Positions 46,984 through 58,263 of a stretch of 64,000 bases of DNA are shown in pieces. Numbering within the stretch: the stretch's first letter is position 1; every line of letters starts with the position of its first letter. The stretch is from positions 917,869-981,868 of the forward strand of contig NZ_OCVX01000003.1 in assembly GCF_900232995.1 (NCBI RefSeq), written 5' to 3'. Under the pieces are notes generated by a model. It saw nothing but the letters and a program-made list of their open reading frames with translations, made no database searches and was not told the origin of the DNA. The position numbers were made by a program, and so were the translations under genes. This DNA is from Mycobacterium simulans. Its GTDB lineage: Bacteria; Actinomycetota; Actinomycetes; Mycobacteriales; Mycobacteriaceae.

Positions 46984-48066
46984 ATGACCGGCATCTCGAG
47001 ACGGGCATTCGGACGGATGGCCGCTGCGGCTGGCGCGCTAGCCGCCGCCTGTCACACACGCGACGCCGATCGCGGCGCCCCCACCAGTCCTGCGCCACCG
47101 TCAGGCAAGGGTGTGGGGTTCGTGTTGGCGCATGAGCAATTTCGCACCGACCAGCTGGTCGCCCAGGCTCAGGCGGCCGAACAAGCCGGCTTCCGGTACG
47201 TGTGGGCCAGCGACCACCTCCAGCCATGGCAGGACAACCAGGGCCACTCGATGTTCCCCTGGCTGACTCTGGCTCTGGTGGGTCAGCGCACCAGCCGCAT
47301 CTCGTTTGGCACCGGGGTGACTTGTCCCAGTTACCGCTATCACCCGGCCACGGTCGCTCAGGCATTCGCTTCCCTGGCGATTCTGAGTCCCGGGCGGGTA
47401 TTTCTGGGGCTGGGCACCGGCGAACGGCTCAACGAGCAGGCCGCCACCACCGTCTTCGGCAATTACACCGAGCGCCACGACCGACTGGTCGAGGCCATCG
47501 GACTGATCCGCCAGCTGTGGAGCGGCGAGCGGATCTCGTTCACGGGCCGCTACTTTCAGACGAACGCGTTGAAGCTTTACGACGTGCCTTCGACGCCGCC
47601 GCCGATTTTCGTGGCCGCCAGCGGCCCCAAAAGCGCCACTCTGGCGGGCCGCTACGGCGACGGGTGGATCGCCCAAGCCCACGACATCAAGGACTCAAAG
47701 CTGCTCGACGCATTCACTGCAGGCGCGCGGGCGGCCGGACGCGATCCCGCCAGCATGGGCAGACGCGCGGAGCTGTTCGCCGTCGTCGGAGACAACGACG
47801 TGGCCACCCGCGCCGCCACGTTGTGGCGATTTACCGCAGGCGCCATCGACCAGCCCAATCCGGTCGAGATACAGCGGGCAGCCGAGTCCAATCCGATCGA
47901 TAAGGTGCTCACCAATTGGACGGTCGGCAGCGATCCCGCAATCCACATCGGTGCGCTGCAAACGGTTCTCGACGGCGGCGCCATCCCGTTTGTGCATTTT
48001 CCCCAGGACGACCCGATGACCGCGATCGACTTCTACCGCAGCAACGTCTTACCCAAGCTGCGCTGA
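46984..48066 (+). CDS. fgd2: F420-dependent dehydrogenase Fgd2 (hydroxymycolate dehydrogenase-like), Tat-exported
   Basis: Luciferase-like F420 enzyme of 360 residues. In M. tuberculosis the equivalent Rv0132c was reported to oxidise hydroxymycolic acids to ketomycolic acids at the cell envelope. The N-terminus has a twin-arginine signal, ISRRAFGRMAAAAGALAAAC, ending in a lipobox-like AAAC. Family motifs: VWASDHLQPW, FGTGVTCPSYRYHPA, GLGTGERLNE and FVAASGPKSA. ATG 46984 is chosen because it places the twin arginine at residues 6-7. Confidence 0.93.
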   Translation: MTGISRRAFGRMAAAAGALAAACHTRDADRGAPTSPAPPSGKGVGFVLAHEQFRTDQLVAQAQAAEQAGFRYVWASDHLQPWQDNQGHSMFPWLTLALVGQRTSRISFGTGVTCPSYRYHPATVAQAFASLAILSPGRVFLGLGTGERLNEQAATTVFGNYTERHDRLVEAIGLIRQLWSGERISFTGRYFQTNALKLYDVPSTPPPIFVAASGPKSATLAGRYGDGWIAQAHDIKDSKLLDAFTAGARAAGRDPASMGRRAELFAVVGDNDVATRAATLWRFTAGAIDQPNPVEIQRAAESNPIDKVLTNWTVGSDPAIHIGALQTVLDGGAIPFVHFPQDDPMTAIDFYRSNVLPKLR

Positions 48067-48145
48067 GTCGTCGATGAGTTTTGAGCTCGCCGTTCGCGGG
48101 TACCCACGGCCGGAATACGGGCAATCCAGACTGTGAGCGAGCAGA

Positions 48146-49858
48146 ATGGTCTCCGAAGCCGCCCTGGTGCGACCTCCGGTAGCGCGCCGGCCCTTCCCAC
48201 CGCGCCGCCAGTCACTCGGTGGTGCGCTGCTCAATGTCGTCACGACAACCGACCACAAGTTGATTGGCCAGCTTTACCTTGTCACCGCGTTCGGCTTCTT
48301 CCTGACGGCGGGCCTGATGGCGTTGCTGATGCGCGCCGAGTTGGCCGCCCCCGGGCTGCAGTTCGTGTCCAACGAGCAGTACAACCAGCTGTTCACGATT
48401 CACGGCACGATCATGCTGTTGCTGTATGCGACGCCGATCCTGTTCGGCTTCGCCAACGTGGCGTTGCCGCTGCAGATCGGGTCGCCGGACGTCGCGTTCC
48501 CGCGGCTTAACGCGCTTTCCTACTGGCTGTTTCTGTTTGGCGGACTAATCGTCTTGGCGGGCTTCGTCACCCCGGGCGGCGCCGCCGACTTCGGCTGGAC
48601 CGCTTACACGCCGCTGTCCGACGCCATCCACTCGCCGGGTGCGGGTGGTGACTTGTGGATCGTGGGACTGATCGTGTCTGGATTGGGAACCATTCTGGGC
48701 GGGGTCAACATGGTCACCACGATCGTCTGCATGCGCGCCCCCGGTATGACAATGTTCCGGCTGCCGATCTTCACCTGGAACATCTTGGGGACCAGCGTTC
48801 TGATCTTCATCGCGTTCCCCATCCTGACCGCGGCGTTGTTCGGCTTGGCCGCCGATCGCCACCTCGGAGCGCACATCTACGACCCGGCCAACGGCGGCCC
48901 GATCCTGTGGCAACACGTGTTCTGGTTCTTCGGTCACCCCGAGGTGTACATCGTCGCGCTGCCGTTCTTTGGCATCGTCACCGAAATCATCCCGGTGTTT
49001 TCCCGCAAACCGATCTTCGGCTACACGACGCTGGTTTACGCAACATGGGCCATCGTCTTTCTCTCGGCAGCAGTCTGGGCGCACCACATGTTCGCCACCG
49101 GCGCGGTGCTGTTGCCCTTCTTTTCCTTCATGACCTATCTGATCGCGGTGCCGACGGGGATCAAATTCTTCAACTGGATCGGCACCATGTGGAAGGGCCA
49201 GCTGACCTTTGAAACGCCGATGCTGTTCTCGACGGGGTTCCTGGTGACGTTTCTGCTCGGTGGCCTGTCCGGGGTGTTGCTGGCCAGCCCGCCGCTGGAT
49301 TTTCACATCACCGACACCTACTTCGTTGTCGCCCACTTCCACTACGTGCTATTCGGCACGATCGTGTTCTCAACTTTCGCCGGCATCTATTTCTGGTTCC
49401 CGAAGATGACCGGGCGACTCCTTGACGAGCGGCTCGGCAAGCTGCACTTCTGGCTGACACTGATCGGCTTTCACACAACTTTTCTGGTGCAACACTGGCT
49501 CGGCGACATGGGAATGCCCCGTCGCTACGCCGACTACCTGCCCACGGACGACTTTCAGGCCCTCAACTTCGTCTCGACGCTGGGCGCGTTCATCCTTGGC
49601 GTATCGATGGTTCCCTTTATTTGGAACGTCTTTCGCAGCTATCGCTACGGCGAACCGGTAACCGTCGACGATCCATGGGGTTACGGCAATTCGTTGGAAT
49701 GGGCCACCAGCTGCCCGCCGCCACGGCACAACTTTTCCGAATTGCCCCGCATCCGCTCACAGCGCCCGGCGTTCGAAATGCACTATCCGCACATGGTGGA
49801 ACGCTTGCGCAGCGAATCCCATGTACGCGCCTCGTTTGAGCGCCACCCGGGTGGGTAG
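48146..49858 (+). CDS. Cytochrome c oxidase subunit I (second CtaD-type copy)
   Basis: Haem-copper oxidase subunit I of 570 residues with twelve transmembrane helices. Diagnostic motifs: [11 protein letters not shown] (haem a histidine), [12 protein letters not shown] (CuB histidine cross-linked to tyrosine), WAHHMF (CuB histidines) and AHFHYVL (haem ligands). The position is not that of the main ctaD of M. tuberculosis (Rv3043c), and no subunit II or III is adjacent, so it is probably a paralogue used under special conditions. The next gene encodes a 74-residue protein in the same direction. Confidence 0.92.
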   Translation: MVSEAALVRPPVARRPFPPRRQSLGGALLNVVTTTDHKLIGQLYLVTAFGFFLTAGLMALLMRAELAAPGLQFVSNEQYNQLFTIHGTIMLLLYATPILFGFANVALPLQIGSPDVAFPRLNALSYWLFLFGGLIVLAGFVTPGGAADFGWTAYTPLSDAIHSPGAGGDLWIVGLIVSGLGTILGGVNMVTTIVCMRAPGMTMFRLPIFTWNILGTSVLIFIAFPILTAALFGLAADRHLGAHIYDPANGGPILWQHVFWFFGHPEVYIVALPFFGIVTEIIPVFSRKPIFGYTTLVYATWAIVFLSAAVWAHHMFATGAVLLPFFSFMTYLIAVPTGIKFFNWIGTMWKGQLTFETPMLFSTGFLVTFLLGGLSGVLLASPPLDFHITDTYFVVAHFHYVLFGTIVFSTFAGIYFWFPKMTGRLLDERLGKLHFWLTLIGFHTTFLVQHWLGDMGMPRRYADYLPTDDFQALNFVSTLGAFILGVSMVPFIWNVFRSYRYGEPVTVDDPWGYGNSLEWATSCPPPRHNFSELPRIRSQRPAFEMHYPHMVERLRSESHVRASFERHPGG

Positions 49859-49901
49859 CACCAAGGATGTCTCGAAGAACGCGACGGAAGGGAGATTGAA
49901 C

Positions 49902-50126
49902 GTGAGCATCACCGAGACAGGTCAAGTGACTGGAACCGGCGACAAGACCTACGACCTGATCTGGTACACGGAAAAGTGCTTGGACAACGCGTTGCGGCTG
50001 GAGACTTACATCGCAGACGCCGAACGAGACGGCGACCAGCAGGTGGCTGACCTTTTCCGCAAAGCACAAGCCGACAGTCGTAAGGGCGCGGAAATGGCCA
50101 AACAGCTGCTGGCACAGCGTCTGTAG
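49902..50126 (+). CDS. Small helical protein downstream of oxidase subunit I
   Basis: A 74-residue protein, GTG 49902 with GGGAG upstream. It appears to form two long helices (YDLIWYTEKCLDNALRLETY; DGDQQVADLFRKAQADSRKG) with a pattern reminiscent of ferritin-like bundles, without a full set of metal ligands. Probably cotranscribed with the oxidase gene 43 bp upstream. Function unknown. Confidence 0.7.
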   Translation: MSITETGQVTGTGDKTYDLIWYTEKCLDNALRLETYIADAERDGDQQVADLFRKAQADSRKGAEMAKQLLAQRL

Positions 50127-50144
50127 CAATTCGCCCTGCGAGGC

Positions 50145-51074
50145 CTATCGCCGCTCGACATCTGGTCGCGGCTCGACATCCGGCTGAATGTAGACGACCC
50201 GGACCGCGGGCACCGCTTCGCGGACCCGTGCTTCGGCGTTCCTGATCACGTCCGCCACGGTCCGCCATTCCATGTCGGGGCCGAAAGCGACTTTGGCGCC
50301 CACCAGAAGTTCGTCGGGCGCGAGGTATTGGGTACGCATGTCGATGACACCATCGACATGTTTGGCGTGCTGCAATGCTGACCTAATCATGTTGCACTGC
50401 TTGCTGGTTGCGCCTTCGCCAATCAGTAGGCTGTGCGTCTCGACGATCAGGACAACCGCGATGCCACCGAGCAGCACGCCGATGGCAAGGGTGCTCAGCG
50501 CGTCCCACAACGGGTTCCCGGTCACGGCCGTCAATGAGACGCCCGCAAACGCCAGGCTCAAGCCCAGCAGCGCAGCGCTGTCTTCGAGCAGCACGACGGG
50601 TGGTTCCGGAGTGCGAGAATTGCGGATGAACTGCCACCAGCTACCAGAACCCTTGAGCCCCTTGGATTGCACCTTCGCGGTTCGCAGACTGTAACCATCG
50701 AGCAATGCCGCGACAATGAGGATCGCAAGGGCAACCGCCGGCGCGGTCAATGGCTCGGGGTGGGTGATCTTGCGATAGCCCTCGTATATTACGAAGACCG
50801 ATCCGATCGCGAATACTGCCAATGCCACCACAAACGAATAGAAGTACCGGCTTCGGCCATAACCAAACTGATGCAAGGTATCTGGGCTCTTGCGCGATCG
50901 GCGTTTGCCGATCATCAGCAGCAATTCGTTGACGCCATCGGCCAGCGAATGCAGTGATTCGGCCAGCATCGCCGAACTTCCGGTCAGCAAATAGCCCGCG
51001 AACTTCGCCACGGCAATCCCGGCGTTGGCGCCGAATGCGACCGTAATGGCCCTGGTTGTGCCGTTGGGCGCCAT
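50145..51074 (-). CDS. Cation diffusion facilitator family transporter
   Basis: Membrane efflux protein of 309 residues for divalent cations such as zinc. Helix 2 carries the metal motif H-x3-D in AESLHSLADGVNE, and helix 5 has EDSAALLGLSLA with the second acidic site; a C-terminal cytoplasmic domain follows (LVGAKVAFGPDM). It converges on the small helical protein gene. Substrate metal not determined. Confidence 0.9.
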   Translation of the reverse strand: MAPNGTTRAITVAFGANAGIAVAKFAGYLLTGSSAMLAESLHSLADGVNELLLMIGKRRSRKSPDTLHQFGYGRSRYFYSFVVALAVFAIGSVFVIYEGYRKITHPEPLTAPAVALAILIVAALLDGYSLRTAKVQSKGLKGSGSWWQFIRNSRTPEPPVVLLEDSAALLGLSLAFAGVSLTAVTGNPLWDALSTLAIGVLLGGIAVVLIVETHSLLIGEGATSKQCNMIRSALQHAKHVDGVIDMRTQYLAPDELLVGAKVAFGPDMEWRTVADVIRNAEARVREAVPAVRVVYIQPDVEPRPDVERR

Positions 51075-51119
51075 TGCCTAGAGCTACCCTCGATGACTTG
51101 CAGCGGAACTGCCCCCGGC

Positions 51120-51875
51120 TCAGCCCGGGAGGCTATGTGCGATCCAATCGTCCAGCGACGTGCTGGTAATGACGGCGCCATCTCCCGGTAGCAGCGTGGA
51201 CTCATCGAGCAAGGCTCCGAAGTAGCTGGTATGCGCGTCGGCGACGACCTCTCGGGGGTTATGTTTGGCGCTGAGGACTTCGCTGATGAGTTCATCGAGG
51301 GTGAACCGCTCCGGGCCCGCCACCTCCACGATGCCGTTCAGGGGCTGGCCCATTGCGATATCAACCACCAGGTCCGCGAGATCGCTCGCGTCTGTGGGCT
51401 GGACGAGCGCGTCCGGCAGCCGCACCGTGGCGTCTTCGGTAGCGGCATCGGCGATGGCCTCGACGAAGTCGTACACCGGAGCGGCCCGCACGATCGAATA
51501 GGGGATGCCGGCAGCCTTGATCAGTTCCTCTTGCGCGAGTTTGGCCCGGAAATATCCGCCGCCCTGCAGTCGATCCGTCGCGATGGCCGACAATGCGACG
51601 TGGTGGCCCACGCCGGTGGCCCGCTCAGCGCCCAGCAGGTTCATCGTGGAGGTCGCGAAATATTCGATCGCGGGTTTGTCGTCGAAGGACGAGGTATTTG
51701 ATGCATCGACGACGACGTCTGCCGCGCTGAGCGCGTCAACCAATCCCTCAGCGGTCACGGCATTTACGCCGGACTTCGGTGAGGCCGCAACGGATTCGAT
51801 CCGTTGTTCGCTCAGCTTGGTCACGATCTTGGAACCGATCAGCCCGGTGCCGCCGACAACGACGATTCTCCCCAT
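51120..51875 (-). CDS. NmrA-like NAD(P)-binding protein
   Basis: A 251-residue atypical short-chain dehydrogenase. The N-terminal VVVGGTGLIGSKIVTKL is the GGxGxxG dinucleotide site; there is no YxxxK pair, as in NmrA regulators and quinone-oxidoreductase-like members. ATG 51875 has AGGAAGGAA upstream. It is divergent from fadE1. It could act as a redox sensor or a quinone reductase; unknown. Confidence 0.88.
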   Translation of the reverse strand: MGRIVVVGGTGLIGSKIVTKLSEQRIESVAASPKSGVNAVTAEGLVDALSAADVVVDASNTSSFDDKPAIEYFATSTMNLLGAERATGVGHHVALSAIATDRLQGGGYFRAKLAQEELIKAAGIPYSIVRAAPVYDFVEAIADAATEDATVRLPDALVQPTDASDLADLVVDIAMGQPLNGIVEVAGPERFTLDELISEVLSAKHNPREVVADAHTSYFGALLDESTLLPGDGAVITSTSLDDWIAHSLPG

Positions 51876-52049
51876 GGCGCATTCCTTCCTGCCGGGTCCG
51901 CCCCGGATACGTGTCACACCGCACGCAGGTATGCCCTTCCGGCCGCGAAGAAAAACCCTTGAAACTCCAAACTTGCCGCCGCGCTTACGATGGTGTGACG
52001 CGATTCACGATGCCGGTGCAACGGTGCGCCGGGGAACGGCGGCCGAGAA

Positions 52050-53354
52050 GTGTGGGATTTCGAAACCGACCCGGAATACCAGGCGAAGCTGGACTGGGTC
52101 GAAAAGTTCATGGTCGACGAACTCGAACCGCTCGATCTGGTGGCCCTCGACCCCTATGACAAGAAGAACGCCGAGATGATGGCGATCCTGCGGCCGTTGC
52201 AGCAGCAGGTGAAGGACCAGGGCCTGTGGGCCGCCCATCTGCGGCCCGAACTCGGTGGGCAGGGTTTCGGGCAGGTCGAGCTCGCATTGCTCAACGAGAT
52301 TCTTGGTCGCTCCCGCTGGGCGCCGTCGGTGTTCGGTTGTCAGGCACCGGACTCCGGGAACGCCGAGATCCTGGCGCTGTTCGGTACCGACGAGCAGAAG
52401 GCCCGCTACCTGCGACCGCTGCTCGACGGCGAGATCACCTCGTGCTATTCGATGACCGAGCCACAGGGCGGTTCCGATCCGGGACTATTCGTCACCGCAG
52501 CAACCCGTGACAGCTCCGGAATTGGGGACTGGATCATCAACGGAGAGAAATGGTTCTCCACCAACGCAAAACACGCGTCGTTCTTCATCGTCATGGCCGT
52601 CACCAACCCGGATGCGCGCACATACGAAAAGATGTCGCTATTCATCGTTCCGGCGGAGACACCGGGCATCGAGATCGTGCGCAATGTCGGCGTGGGCGCA
52701 GAATCTACCAAGGCTGCCAGTCACGGCTACGTCCGCTACCACAACGTCCGCGTGCCCGCCGATCACGTGCTGGGTGGCGAGGGCCAGGCTTTCATGATCG
52801 CGCAGACTCGGCTCGGCGGCGGCCGCATCCATCACGCAATGCGATCGATTGCACTGGCGCGCAGGGCATTTGACATGATGTGCGAGCGCGCGGTGTCTCG
52901 TCAGACTAGACACGGGCGACTTTCCGACTTTCAGATGACCCAGGAAAAGATCGCCGACAGCTGGATCCAGATCGAGCAGTTCCGGCTGCTGGTGCTGCGC
53001 ACAGCCTGGTTGATCGATAAGCACCACGACTACCAGAAGGTGCGCCGCGACATCGCCGCGGTAAAGGTCGCGATGCCGCAAGTGCTCCACGACGTGGTAC
53101 AACGGGCCATGCATCTGCACGGTGCGCTTGGCGTCTCCGACGAGATGCCGTTCGTCAAGATGATGGTGGCCGCCGAATCATTGGGGATCGCCGACGGGGC
53201 CACCGAGCTGCACAAGATGACGGTCGCCCGGCGCACATTACGTGAATATCAGCCTGTGTCAACGCCTTTCCCCTCTGCACACATTCCGACCCGGCGGGCG
53301 GAGGCGGAAGCTCGGCTGGCCGAACGTCTGGAACACGCGATCGCCGAGTTCTGA
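52050..53354 (+). CDS. fadE1: Acyl-CoA dehydrogenase (FadE1-like)
   Basis: Flavin enzyme for the first step of fatty acid beta-oxidation. A 434-residue protein with the standard order: N-terminal helices, SCYSMTEPQGGSDPG (FAD and substrate signature), the beta domain with WFSTNAKHASF, and the C-terminal helical bundle with QEKIADSWIQIEQFR. It shows LHGALGVSDEMP near the C-terminus. GTG 52050 start. Equivalent to Rv0131c. Confidence 0.94.
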   Translation: MWDFETDPEYQAKLDWVEKFMVDELEPLDLVALDPYDKKNAEMMAILRPLQQQVKDQGLWAAHLRPELGGQGFGQVELALLNEILGRSRWAPSVFGCQAPDSGNAEILALFGTDEQKARYLRPLLDGEITSCYSMTEPQGGSDPGLFVTAATRDSSGIGDWIINGEKWFSTNAKHASFFIVMAVTNPDARTYEKMSLFIVPAETPGIEIVRNVGVGAESTKAASHGYVRYHNVRVPADHVLGGEGQAFMIAQTRLGGGRIHHAMRSIALARRAFDMMCERAVSRQTRHGRLSDFQMTQEKIADSWIQIEQFRLLVLRTAWLIDKHHDYQKVRRDIAAVKVAMPQVLHDVVQRAMHLHGALGVSDEMPFVKMMVAAESLGIADGATELHKMTVARRTLREYQPVSTPFPSAHIPTRRAEAEARLAERLEHAIAEF

Positions 53355-53439
53355 TTCGCGCGGTTCCGCGACACTCACATCACGCATTGGACACGCCGAA
53401 AAGCAGAGCCGTAGCTTTAGTTTCGCGAGTTTCGCGATC

Positions 53440-53895
53440 TCACGTGATGTAGCGAACCACACTTTCGGCTACACACGCCGGCTTGGGCGACCCCTCGACC
53501 TCGACGGTGGTCGACACCGTCGCCTGCACGGCCCCGTCGCCGAGATCGTCGACGGAGACCAGCGAACTTTGCGCACGCACCCGAGATCCCACCGGGACCG
53601 GCGCGGGGAAGCGAACCTTGTTGAGGCCATAGTTGATGGCGAGCTTGATGCCCTTGACCGTGTACATCTCATGCTGCAGCCGGGGCAATAGTGACAGTGT
53701 CATGAAGCCGTGGGCGATGGTTTTGCCGAATGGACCCGTGGCCGCTCTTTCCGGGTCGACGTGGATCCATTGGTGATCGCCGGTCGCATCGGCGAATAGG
53801 TTGACGTCCTCTTGCGTGATGGTCACCCAGTCGCTCTGCCCGATGGTCTCGCCCGCAGCCGCAGCGAGGTCGCCGACTGACTCGAAGGTGCGCAT
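53440..53895 (-). CDS. htdZ: (R)-specific enoyl-CoA hydratase / 3-hydroxyacyl dehydratase (HtdZ-like)
   Basis: A 151-residue hot-dog-fold dehydratase. The hydratase 2 motif is complete: FADATGDHQWIHVDPERA, with the catalytic aspartate and histidine, followed by GPFGKTIAHGFMTLSL. ATG 53895 gives the same length as Rv0130. Divergent from the phosphoesterase gene by 20 bp. Interconverts enoyl- and (R)-3-hydroxyacyl thioesters. Confidence 0.95.
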   Translation of the reverse strand: MRTFESVGDLAAAAGETIGQSDWVTITQEDVNLFADATGDHQWIHVDPERAATGPFGKTIAHGFMTLSLLPRLQHEMYTVKGIKLAINYGLNKVRFPAPVPVGSRVRAQSSLVSVDDLGDGAVQATVSTTVEVEGSPKPACVAESVVRYIT

Positions 53896-53915
53896 GAGGG
53901 GTAAGCATAGAACCC

Positions 53916-54410
53916 GTGAGGCTGCTGCTGATTTCCGATACCCATGTCCCGCAACGCGCACGGGACCTGCCCGCGCAAGTATGGGATGAAGTCGCCACGG
54001 CGGATGTGGTCATGCACGCCGGCGACTGGGTAGCACCCGAGTTACTCGACGCACTGGAAGCCAGGGCTGCTCGGCTGGTGGCGTGCTGGGGAAACAACGA
54101 CGGCCCACAGTTGCGCTCCCGCCTGCCCGAACGTGCCGACGCGACGCTGCACGGGCTGCGCTTCACCGTGGTCCATGAAACGGGCGCGGCGGCCGGCCGG
54201 GAGACGCGCATGTCGCGGCTCTATCCGGACACGGACGTGCTGGTATTCGGCCATAGCCATATCCCTTGGGACACGACGACAAAAACGGGACTGCGGTTGC
54301 TCAACCCGGGGTCGCCGACGGATCGTCGGCGACAACCCCACTGCACGTACATGACCGTGACGGTGGAAAATCAGGCCCTGACCAGTGTCGTTCTGTGGCA
54401 GGTCAGGTGA
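53916..54410 (+). CDS. Calcineurin-like phosphoesterase (YfcE/MJ0936 type)
   Basis: A 164-residue metallophosphodiesterase. All metal-binding motifs are visible: ISDTH (D-x-H), HAGDW (GD), WGNND (GNxD) and FGHSH (GHxH). GTG 53916 is the start. Hydrolyses phosphodiesters such as cyclic nucleotides in related proteins; actual substrate unknown. Its 3' end overlaps the convergent PE gene by eight bases. Confidence 0.93.
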   Translation: MRLLLISDTHVPQRARDLPAQVWDEVATADVVMHAGDWVAPELLDALEARAARLVACWGNNDGPQLRSRLPERADATLHGLRFTVVHETGAAAGRETRMSRLYPDTDVLVFGHSHIPWDTTTKTGLRLLNPGSPTDRRRQPHCTYMTVTVENQALTSVVLWQVR

Positions 54411-56058
54411 GGGCCTGCAGCTGCCCAATGTTGGTGACCAGCGCCTGCGTGACCACGACGAATTCAATGAAACCGCTGAGTGTGACCAGCGTGACAGTGG
54501 CGGCGGGCGGATATCCGATCGCGTTGACGAGATTGCCCTGTAACAGCTGGCTCAAGAACAGGGTGGCGTTGTATGCAGGCACGGTGGTGAGGAGGGCGAG
54601 AGTGAGATCCGCCGCGGGAAGCAGAACCGCGTAGTCGGTCGAGACAATCGCCGCGAAAGTGTTCGCGACTTCGAGCGGCGTCGGCAGCGCCGGCAGCGCG
54701 GGCGGCAGCGCGGGTGAGGCTCCCAACGGATCCGGTGACAGCTCGAGGGGCGCAATAGTGGGTAGGCTGCCAAGCGCCTTCGGTAGAGCGGCGGTGAAAT
54801 CCTGGATGCCTTGCTGCGTTCCAGCGGCCAGCGCATCGACGACAACTTCCGGGGGGACGTCGGGGAACAATCCGAACGGTGTGGGCACGTTCGCCGGGCT
54901 CGTCGAATAGCCGTGGTACGGGTCGCCGTAGCCTAGATTTACGATCACCTTCAAATTCGGTTGGACCAGCGCAGCCAGGGGTTCTCCGATGACAGGGAGT
55001 GCCCGCACCGGGGCGAGCAGCGGCAAATCCTCGGTGCGAATCATGTAGTAGGTGTTCGACGTCGCGCCCTGCGTCGGCAACGGCGTGGCCGACGCGATCT
55101 GGTCGGCCGTGAGGAGTGGATAGGTGGGGTGGAGCGTGTAAGTCCCTATCAAGGCGTTGAAGACAGATACCAGATTGAGGGGATACCGAGGGAAGTCGGC
55201 ATAGCCGTCGTACTCGATCGTGTAGGTCGTCGTCGGATACGGATTGTCCGGGGTGGCCCCGTAGAACGGCAGGCCGATGGATGCAATGTTCAGACCTGGG
55301 AATCTTGCGAGTATGCCCCCGTTGGGATTCATTTCGTTGCCGAGCAGTATGAAGCTGAGTTGGCTCGGGTCTGGCGCGTTAGCGCCCAGCGAAATTAGAT
55401 GCTGCATTTCCAGCGAGGCGATGGCGGCGCTTTGGGAATAGCCGAAAACGGTGACATGGTTTCCGGCCGTGATTTGCTCCCAGATCGCGCTGTCGAGGAT
55501 CTTGACGCCCTGCTCCACCGAGGCTTGGAAGGTCAAAGACTTCACACCGGTGTTGGGATATAGCTGTTCAGGAGTGACCAGCGCTTTTGGAATGGCACCG
55601 GGCTGAATGTGCTGAATGAATAAGTTGTTGACGGCATTGATGTAATCGGCGGTGGGTATCGGCAGTCCGGTGGCACCCATGACTAGGGCCGTGTCTTGGG
55701 CGAAGACTGGCGGTAACGCCGGGGGTGAGGTCGGGGTATGGAGCCCGCCCAGCGCCCCTTGCACCAGCCCAGCCGCGTTGATGGCCTCCGCATTGATGTA
55801 GGCGTCGGCCGCTGCCGTCAAACTTTGGACGAACTGATTGTGAAACGCGGCGAGTTGCGCGCCGATCGCCTGGAACTCCTGGCCATAAGCGCCAAACACC
55901 TCCGCGATGCCCGTAGAAACCTCGTCCGTGGCGGCCGCCAGCAGGCCGGTCGTCGGAGCCGCCGCAGCGACGGTGGCCTCAGTGACCGCTGAACCGATTC
56001 CCGTAAGATCGGCGGCCGCTGCTGCCAATAGCGGCGGCTGGGCGAACGCGAATGTCAA
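54403..56058 (-). CDS. PE protein with PE-PPE (serine hydrolase) domain
   Basis: A 551-residue exported PE protein. The N-terminus (TFAFAQPPLLAAAAADLTGI, then FHNQFVQSLTAAADAY) is a PE domain; the rest is a PE-PPE alpha/beta hydrolase domain with the nucleophile motif GYSQSAAIASLEM (GxSxS). The start is inferred as TTG 56058, seven bases after GGGAGG, because PE domains begin at this point; the frame is open further upstream. Related M. tuberculosis proteins (Rv0151c group) have esterase activity. The C-terminus is long and hydrophobic. Confidence 0.9.
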   Translation of the reverse strand: MTFAFAQPPLLAAAAADLTGIGSAVTEATVAAAAPTTGLLAAATDEVSTGIAEVFGAYGQEFQAIGAQLAAFHNQFVQSLTAAADAYINAEAINAAGLVQGALGGLHTPTSPPALPPVFAQDTALVMGATGLPIPTADYINAVNNLFIQHIQPGAIPKALVTPEQLYPNTGVKSLTFQASVEQGVKILDSAIWEQITAGNHVTVFGYSQSAAIASLEMQHLISLGANAPDPSQLSFILLGNEMNPNGGILARFPGLNIASIGLPFYGATPDNPYPTTTYTIEYDGYADFPRYPLNLVSVFNALIGTYTLHPTYPLLTADQIASATPLPTQGATSNTYYMIRTEDLPLLAPVRALPVIGEPLAALVQPNLKVIVNLGYGDPYHGYSTSPANVPTPFGLFPDVPPEVVVDALAAGTQQGIQDFTAALPKALGSLPTIAPLELSPDPLGASPALPPALPALPTPLEVANTFAAIVSTDYAVLLPAADLTLALLTTVPAYNATLFLSQLLQGNLVNAIGYPPAATVTLVTLSGFIEFVVVTQALVTNIGQLQALT

Positions 56059-57467
<1,409 letters not shown>

Positions 57468-57481
57468 GATAACCCAGCCAG

Positions 57482-57526
57482 CATCGGCAGCAGCGCAACG
57501 GCCAGCGCTGCTGCCGATGTTCTTTT
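57482..57526 (+). terminator. Rho-independent terminator of fbpC
   Basis: Perfect 15-bp stem CATCGGCAGCAGCGC / GCGCTGCTGCCGATG with an eight-base loop, then TTCTTTT. It begins 15 bp after the fbpC stop. The strand with the T-run is plus, so it mainly stops fbpC transcription, though the hairpin also lies past the end of the converging DUF1275 gene. Confidence 0.93.
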
Positions 57527-57534
57527 GCCGGTGG

Positions 57535-58215
57535 CTAACGCAACAAACCTCGCCGGTCGGCGTGGAAATAGGTGTAACCCGTTGTCGCAGCGCAAATGAT
57601 CGAGGCGACCGCCAGCATCTGGGATCCGGTGACCATCACGCTGATGGCGCCGCCGACGGCGGCGCCCACGGTGAAACTGGCCTGGAGCAGGAAGTACCCG
57701 AGCCAGTCCTCCACTTTGCCGCCGGCGATGTGGCGCTCGATACCCTGGCCCATCTTGACCAAGGTGCCGGTCACATAGCTCAACGGGACCGACACCTCGC
57801 CGTCTTTGACGAACGAGGTGTTCAACGCGCCAATACCGAAGACCACGAACAGGATCGGCACGAAATCAACCATGCCCTCGTCCCAGCCACCAACGACGAT
57901 GTCAAGCGCCGTGGCGAACACCAGACAGAACGTGGTCAGCACGGTCGGCCCGTGCGGATGCGCCACCCAGAAATGGCGGCGGCACACCGACGCGATCACC
58001 ACGCCGGCAACGAAACACACAATGAGCAACGATGCGGTAATCGACATCCACACATCGTCACGGAAGACGCCCAACACTGCGCGCTGCGAATTCCCGGTCA
58101 TGAAGGTCACGAAGTATCCGGCGGAGTGAGTGAATGCAGTTGCCCCCAATACGCCGGCCAGCCCCGCCAGCACCCAGGACAATCTCGCCTCGCTGTCGTA
58201 GATCTCCTTTTGCAC
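57535..58215 (-). CDS. DUF1275 (YoaK-like) membrane protein
   Basis: A 226-residue protein with six hydrophobic helices. The motif FVTFMTGNSQRAVLG, then LSYVTGTLVKMGQ, are the two conserved DUF1275 signatures. Function unknown. It sits where Rv0128 lies in M. tuberculosis, in the same direction as mak-treS-pepA, and may be part of that transcript. Confidence 0.9.
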   Translation of the reverse strand: MQKEIYDSEARLSWVLAGLAGVLGATAFTHSAGYFVTFMTGNSQRAVLGVFRDDVWMSITASLLIVCFVAGVVIASVCRRHFWVAHPHGPTVLTTFCLVFATALDIVVGGWDEGMVDFVPILFVVFGIGALNTSFVKDGEVSVPLSYVTGTLVKMGQGIERHIAGGKVEDWLGYFLLQASFTVGAAVGGAISVMVTGSQMLAVASIICAATTGYTYFHADRRGLLR

Positions 58216-58263
58216 ACGAGCATGCTGCCAGACACTCGCGGTGTGTGCCGGCCGAGCGGCCAG

